Shown: positions 58,308 through 64,000 of the stretch, piece after piece
How positions within the stretch are numbered: position 1 is the first letter of the stretch
Layout: every line of letters starts with the position of its first letter
Origin: Canna indica
Lineage: Eukaryota > Streptophyta > Magnoliopsida > Zingiberales > Cannaceae
Direction: 5' to 3'
Assembly: GCA_034359265.1 (NCBI GenBank)
Contig: CP136893.1
Coordinates: 46,945,501 to 47,009,500, forward strand
DNA length: 64,000 bases
Translations under genes and position numbers: made by a program
Notes under the pieces: model-generated
What the model was told of the DNA's origin: nothing
Databases searched by the model: none
The model's input: only the letters and a program-made list of their open reading frames with translations

Positions 58308-58629
58308 CATCCAGTGTTTCATGTGTCTATGCTGAAGAAGTACATTCAGGATGAGTCCCATGTAATTGAGCCTACCGCAGTGGAGGTGGATTCAGCAGTT
58401 TCCTATGAAGAGTGGCCAGTTGAGGTGCTAGACCGACATGTCAAAAAATTGAGGTCCAAGGAGATTCCCTTGGTTAAGGTCAGGTGGGAGCATTATTCCG
58501 GACAATAGGCCACCTGGGAGGTGGAACAGGATATGAGGGAGCGATATCCTTCATTGTTTGATGATCTGGTGAGTCCTTCATCTTTTTTTTCCGAAATTCG
58601 AGGATGAATTTTCTTTAAGGACGGAGGAT
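58308..58629 (+). pseudogene. pol: Gypsy integrase tail with chromodomain-like end, and polypurine tract
   Basis: Continues the integrase after the solo LTR: HPVFHVSMLKKYIQDESH, VSYEEWPVEVLDRHVKKL, EIPLVKVRWEHYSGQ, a stop at 58507, then ATWEVEQDMRERYPSLF. The aromatic and acidic residues of this tail are those of the chromodomain-like module that guides integration in this clade. The stop replaces one codon (expected Glu). The purine tract AAGGACGGAGGA (58617-58628) borders the 3' LTR. Confidence 0.85.
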
Positions 58630-61329
58630 TGTGATATCCTAGATTTTTTTTTTCCTTTGTTGTTTGTGCTTGTCAGCCTAGCGGGCTAGTCCGAGGTCCA
58701 GCCGAGTCAACTTATGGTCCGGTGCGAGCTTGCAAGCTCAGGTAAGTAGGAATATGAAATATGAAATTTTTGCTTGCATAGATGAATTTATTTAATTATG
58801 TTGCTGCTTGTATTTGAATTATTAAGTTATGTCGCATAATGGTTGATGCATGCGTTAGCATGGGGTTAGATTAAGCTAAGGTGGGTTAGCTGTTTTGGAT
58901 ACGGTTTAAGGCGGATGCGCGTTAAAGGAGGTTAGGGTTGAAAACGTGGGAAGGGATTATAAAATCCCCCCCCTATGGCTTGCGGCTCCCTATTGGAGCC
59001 GCACAAGCCTATTGAAGAGAGGAGCAGCCGCCAGCCACCAAGCCAGCCGCCCTCTCCCCTCTTCCTCTTCCTTGGAGCAGCCAGATTTGGATATCGCCAC
59101 TTGAAAGTTCTTCTCTAAATTTTTTTCCTAATCAAGGTGAGTGGTTTTACCCCTCCTTCTCGGGTTTTTTCTTCGAGTTCTTAAAGTCGTTCTTGAAGGC
59201 TAGGATGATGTTCTTGATTTGTTTTCCGATGATCTCTCAAATTCTCGTCGTTCTTTTTGTGTGCCGTGCTTGAGGAGGCTCTAAACCCTCCCCTATGGGG
59301 CTCGGCAACGCTAGGATGATCCTAGGGGTGCTCGGCCAAGGTGAAGAAAAGGGGTGCCCTCCAAGTGTTCGATGAAATGCCTAAGTGAATGGTGTAGAAT
59401 TTCTTGCCTTCTATAAATCAATTAGTTTATCAATCTTGATGCTTGTAATTTAAATACATGCTTGATATTAAATCTGTGATTTTTGGAAATATATCATGTG
59501 TTTCTAAGATGGGTTGATCTTGAATGCATAAGGGTTCTTGATTTAAATTCTTGAGTATGAAGGTTTGTTCTTGGATAAAGAGAGGGTTGTGATGCTTGTT
59601 GTTCTTGCATAGTTAATATGGTTTTTATAAGATTTATTGTAATGATTATGAATATGATGTGATGGAAATTTTGCGAATTAATTTCATTGAATTTTCGGAT
59701 TTATTTTCATGATATACTAAAAATTCTATGTTGCTCGAATTTCATGCTGAGATGATGAATCTGTGTTGTTTTTGAAATACATGTTGAAGTGTATATAGTT
59801 TATTGAATATAGTTGTGTAACATATCGTTTTGAGTAGAAAATATAGTTCGAAAACATAGGTCACACTCTGGAAACCAGATTCGGGTTAGATACATTAGTT
59901 TCGGGCATAACAGTAAGCTAAAACAAACCCCTAAAACAAAACTCTAATCTTGGTGATCTAAATTTTAATTGCATAATTAAAATTAAGCAGGGTTCAGCAT
60001 AATCTATTATAAACCTACAAATAAAATTAAGCATGAAATAAAACCTCATGGGTTTAAGACATTACGGGTCTAGGAGTTGGGGTCGAGTATTGGAGTGTTG
60101 AGACACTTCCCAATAAGGGCACCCCTAAGATACCGTAGGAGAGACTTGACTTAGGTCATATTGCGTCATATCTTTATGAATGGCGGAGAGTCCCGTTGAG
60201 GACCCCGATTGTGGGCTAGGCCCGAAAGGTTGGATGGCTAACTCCCAACATGTGGAACAAGTTCGAATGGGCAATTCTCGATTGTTCCTGCACATCTTGT
60301 GGAATAAGTTCGGAAGGACAAATCCAGATTGTTCCCAAGATTCTTTATTTAAAGGGATAAGTTTGGATGGGCGAATCTTGATTACTCCTACGCTATTATT
60401 TGGAATAAGTTTGGATGGGCAAATCCCGATTGTTCCGATTTGGCCTCGTGGAATAAGTTCGGAGGGCCTACCCGATTATTCCCGAGGTGCTTTTAAGGAA
60501 TAAGTTCAGACGGGTAAATCCTGATTATTCCTGCGATATCTTAAAGGGGCAAGTTCAGATGGGCGATTCCTGATTGTTCCTACGCATCTCGTGGAGCAAG
60601 TTCGGATGGGCCAATCCCGATTGTTCTCGAGTTTCTTTATATTAGGATAAGTTCGGAGGGCCTACCCGATTATCCTAGTATGTTTTGTTGCCTTAGGGCA
60701 TGGTAGGCTTAGGCCTATTGATTTGCACCATTTGGGTTTTGTTGCCTTCGAGCATGTAGTAACCAGATGGCCTGTTAGGTGGTCACTCCCTTGTGACCTC
60801 TCCTGCTTGAGTCAGGAGTTTTGCTTTATGCATCATATCTGTGTTTGGTTTTTCGTGGGGGTTGGTAGAACCACTCACTGAGTTCTTTGAACTCACCCGT
60901 TGTCGTTTTGTTTTTGTTTTGTAGAGCCTGACCGATGAGGTGAGCAGGAGAACTTGGCGCAGCTGGAGGGCAGAGGAGCTACATTGATCTCATAGTAGTC
61001 CTAGATAGGGGTCATAGTCGAGTCTATAGTAGTTTGGTCATGAACTTATGATTTAATGTTTTAGAGTTGTAGTGCCGTGGGAACATTCATATTTTATTTC
61101 AGATTTTATTAGTTAAAAGAACTGTTACTCTTTAGTTATTTCCACACTTGAACTATTTATTAAAATCTTTAATGTTTTTTTGAAATAAAAATCTGTTTTA
61201 GTTCTTTTTATTGATAAAAGCTGTTGTTGTTGTTCTATCTATATGAGTTGACATGTGCATGAGTTAGGCTGCGGGGTATAGACAAGTATACCCTGGCCTG
61301 TCACGTGACCTTGAGTTTGGGGCGTGACA
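58630..61329 (+). repeat. 3' LTR of the gypsy element
   Basis: 2700 bp, starting TGTGATATCC and ending GGGGCGTGACA. Its stem-loop array (60254-60677) has about nine units, without the 142-bp duplication of the 5' LTR. Confidence 0.93.
60254..60677 (+). repeat. Tandem stem-loop array in the 3' LTR (about 9 units)
   Basis: Same unit plan as 51577-52141. The last unit pairs TAGGATAA with TTATCCTA, and the penultimate GGAGCAAG unit has lost pairing at its 3' side (TTGTTCT). Confidence 0.85.
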
Positions 61330-61334
61330 AGGGG

Positions 61335-61495
61335 GAAGCAAGGGCGGGGGAAACCGACCGCATATGGCCGATCGATTTTAGGCCACGAAAAATCACTAAA
61401 ATAATTCTTAGAAATTCCATGTTTATTCCTTATATTATTCATGAATTTTACGTGTATTTAATTATGTGGAATTGGAATTTATTGGGTCGGCTACA
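61335..61495. other. Spacer between two gypsy elements
   Basis: No gene. Probably the continuation of the sequence at 47427-48063 and 49711-49841, into which the gypsy inserted. Confidence 0.4.
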
Positions 61496-63770
61496 TGTCA
61501 TGCCCCAACTCAGGGTCACGTGATCGGCCAGGGTATAGGTGCCTATACCCCGTAGCCTAAACCATGCACATGCCAACTCAAAAAATAAATATAGTGGAAA
61601 GAAATAACAAGTTTTATTTCAAATGAAAAGCGAACCAAAACAGAGTTTATTTCAAGTAGCTTAAATGAAACGTAAAGTGCGGAAATAACAACTTATGTTC
61701 AACATTTTAAAAGTTCAACTAGAATAAAGTCTGAAATAAATGCCATAAATGCCCTCAGGGCTACAACTCCAAATCAAACTAATAAAAATGCATGATTACT
61801 ACCAAAAGACTCGACTACGATCCTAACTAGGACTGCTATGAAATAATGCGGCTCCTGTGCCCTCTTGCGGAGCCAAGTGCATCCAACCCACCTCACCAGT
61901 CAGGCTCTGCAAAATAGAAAATCAAACAACAATGGGTGAGTTCATAGAACTAAGCGAGCGATTCTACCAACCCTCAACAATAAATATCACAAAGATAACA
62001 AAAATGAAAATATATCTCTACAGAAGGTAAAGTCATGAAGGTATGACTAGCTAACAGGCCAATAGGCCACACATGCCTCAAGGCATCTAATCCTCCAAGA
62101 ATGGAGAACATCAGGCCGAAGCCTACCATGCCCGAAGTCAACAACACATACTAGGATAATCGGGAAGGCCCTCTAAACTTATCCTAGTATAACGAAGCTC
62201 ATGAGCAATCGGGAAAGGCCCTCCGAACTTACTCAGCGAGACGTGATATCACAAGAGTAAGGGAGCATGCCCTCCGAACTTACTCTTTTAAGACATCACA
62301 AGAATAATCGGGAAAGGCCCTCCAAACTTATTCCCCTATAAATATAAATCACCTCGGGGATAATCAGGTAGGCCCTCCGAACTTATCCCACGAGGCCAAA
62401 TTGGAACAATCGGGAAAGACCCTCCGAACTTATTCCACAGGTTAAGAATTTGTCGTCCAACCTTTCGAGCTTAGCCCACAATCCGTCTCCTAGTCGAGCC
62501 ACTCCGCCATTCGTAAGGATATGGCGCATCATGACCTAAGTTAAGACTCTCCTACGGTGTCCTCGTTAGTAAGCGTTTCAACACTCCACACCCGACCCCT
62601 AACTCTTAGACCTGTAATGTCATGAACCTATGTGGTTTTATTTCATGCATACTTTATAAGTTGGTTCATAACAGATTATGCTCACCCTTAACCCAATTTT
62701 AATTATGCAATTAAAATTTAGATCACTAAGATTAGGGTTTTGTTTTAGGATTTTATTTTAGCTTACAGTTCTGCCCTGTACTGATGTATCTAACCCGAAT
62801 CTAGTCTCCAAAGTGTGTCCTATATTTCCAAACTATATTTTCTGGTTGAAACGATAGATTACATGACTATATTCATAGAAATACACACACCACAGCAAGC
62901 AATCTAAAAACAGCACAGATTCATCATCTCAGCATAAAATTCCAGCAATATGCAATTTTTAGCATAATATGAAATTAAATCCAAAAGTTAACAGAAATTA
63001 ACTCCTTAGTTGTCATTAGGACAGACTACCAATCTTGAGATTAATTTCACAGAATTCATGCTTTTTAATCAAGATTAAAAAGCATCTACAACACTTTAAT
63101 CAAAAACAATATCGAGATTAAGAATCCCCCTCTTCTCAAGAATCCTCATGGCATAAATTACAAGATCTCGATCCTAATCATGATTATCACAGGTTTAATC
63201 CTAAGCATGCAATCCACAAATCAAGAACCCAAATTAGGTAAAGAGATCAAGATTTACCCTAGGGCTGTTGAGCCCCTTAGGGGAGAGGTTAGAGCCTCCT
63301 CAAGCACAAACTACAAGAAATCACGGCAAGAACTCGAAAGAACATCGAAACAATTCAAGAATGAAACAAAAAATGCCAAGCCACCAAGAACGGTATCAAG
63401 AATTCGAAGAAAACCCGAAAGAGAGAGGGTAAACCACTCACCTAATTTGGAAAGATGATTGGAGAAGAAAATCCAATCGATGACCTCCGATTTTGGCTCC
63501 GAAATCCGACGTCTCAATCCCCGAAGAAGAAGGGGCAAGCGGCGGCTCCTCCCAAGCCGCCGGCTCCAAGGGGAAGGGAAGAAGCAAGAGGGGGAACGGC
63601 TCGGCTCAAGGCGGTGGCTCCCTCGGCTCAGCTCCACAATGAAGAGAAGAGGAAGAGGAGGAGGGAAGGCTGGCGGTGGCTTAGCTTTGGGTGGCGGTGG
63701 CTCCGAGGGGAAAGAGAGAAGGGGGACGGCTGTTGGCTTGGCCGGCGGCTGGCTCCCTCTCCCCTCCTGG
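61496..63770 (-). repeat. Truncated gypsy 3' LTR, minus orientation
   Basis: Starts TGTCATGCCCC (the LTR end, read on the plus strand) and is the reverse complement of the 49842 family. A shorter stem-loop array (about six units) is at 62150-62445. The stretch 63525-63765 is the GC-rich leader part and gives artificial open frames. The outer part of the LTR is missing at about 63766-63770, where pol sequence begins. Confidence 0.88.
62150..62445. repeat. Stem-loop array in the truncated gypsy LTR (about 6 units)
   Basis: Units such as ACTAGGATAATCGGG...CTTATCCTAGT with complementary ends, the reverse complement of the array at 51577-52141. Confidence 0.8.
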
Positions 63771-64000
63771 CCAAATCCTTAATGAGTGCACAAATGCATC
63801 ATTCTCCTGCGCTACCCACAGCATGTCAATCACTATGGACTGCACTCTCAAGTGAGCCACCAGCGCACCAAAATATGATACTGACAAGACTGCTCTGCCA
63901 TCCAAATATATGGCCAAATCCTGAGCCAACGGCCTCCTCCTGACTGCCAAATGCGCCAGACTTCCTATGGACTTCTTGCTCAGAGCATCGGCTACCACGT
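63771..64000 (-). pseudogene. pol: Gypsy pol fragment (RNase H to integrase linker)
   Basis: On the minus strand it reads VADALSKKSIGSLAHLAVRRR, PLAQDLAIYLDG and VAHLRVQSIVIDML, matching 55550-55780 of the plus-strand gypsy and 26030-26260 of the minus-strand relic. It runs off the window edge. The rest of pol and the purine tract are missing between it and the LTR. Confidence 0.88.

Larger units (their letters stand above)
49842..61329 (+). mobile_element. Complete, decayed chromodomain-type gypsy retrotransposon (Tekay-like)
   Basis: The LTRs 49842-52802 and 58630-61329 both start TGTGATATCC and end ATGACA or GTGACA. Perfect AGGGG duplications flank them (49837-49841 and 61330-61334). The internal order is primer site, gag relic, protease, reverse transcriptase, RNase H, integrase and a chromodomain-like tail, which is the gypsy order. 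A solo copia LTR (56885-58307) interrupts the integrase C-terminus. Stops and shifts are scattered, but the reverse transcriptase is open over 358 codons. The Tekay label rests on the tail motifs (HPVFHVSMLKKYI, EVLDRHVKKLRSKEIPLVKV). Confidence 0.95.

Overview
This window looks like nuclear DNA of a flowering plant and consists almost entirely of transposable elements. The evidence is plant-type Ty1/copia and Ty3/gypsy LTR retrotransposons primed by initiator-Met tRNA, CACTA (En/Spm-type) DNA transposons with TNP2 and plant-type second transposase genes, hAT- and Mutator-like MITEs, and a tRNA-derived SINE. I see no intact host gene. The only host-derived coding sequence is a decayed fragment of a P4-type phospholipid-transporting ATPase. 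The species cannot be named from the sequence.

Layout. (1) 1-19415 is a gag-only, non-autonomous copia element (element A) whose 5' LTR runs off the left edge. Its 3' LTR is split by a second copia element (6329-19026, SIRE-like, with decayed gag-pol). That inner copia carries a 953-bp CACTA-type non-autonomous element in its 5' LTR and a 4.76-kb CACTA deletion derivative (12800-17558) in its internal region. (2) 19416-28678 is a patchwork: a gypsy gag relic, a CACTA-like end with the captured P4-ATPase fragment and a hAT-like MITE, a solo gypsy LTR with perfect target duplication (21968-24608), a copia pol fragment, and a decayed minus-strand gypsy pol (25195-28150). (3) 28679-45192 is a second gag-only copia (element B, minus strand, perfect CTCCT target duplication). 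It contains a solo gypsy LTR (31222-33748) and a nearly complete 7.2-kb CACTA transposon (37198-44423). (4) 45193-48063 holds a MITE (9-bp duplication), a SINE (16-bp duplication), LTR-like relics and a GA microsatellite. (5) 48064-49710 is a solo copia LTR of the element-B family. (6) 49842-61329 is a complete but decayed chromodomain-type (Tekay-like) gypsy element with perfect AGGGG duplications. Another solo copia LTR (56885-58307) interrupts its integrase C-terminus. (7) 61496-64000 is a minus-strand gypsy relic with its LTR fused directly to a pol fragment.

How the parts work together. The 7.2-kb CACTA element is the most complete system. A promoter and a 5' exon with a splice donor sit just inside its right end. 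They are followed by a region holding a 26-bp minisatellite and a long near-perfect hairpin, then by TNP2, which is open except for one TGA. A five-exon second transposase gene follows; its first coding exon has a splice acceptor 2 nt before the ATG, which suggests that both proteins come from one transcript by alternative splicing, as in En/Spm. Copia elements A and B keep gag and LTRs but no pol, so any movement would have relied on enzymes from relatives such as the inner copia.

The two structures I find least explained are the tandem array of self-complementary, co-varying stem-loop units in the gypsy LTRs and the long CACTA hairpin, which is conserved with apparently compensated changes in two diverged copies.
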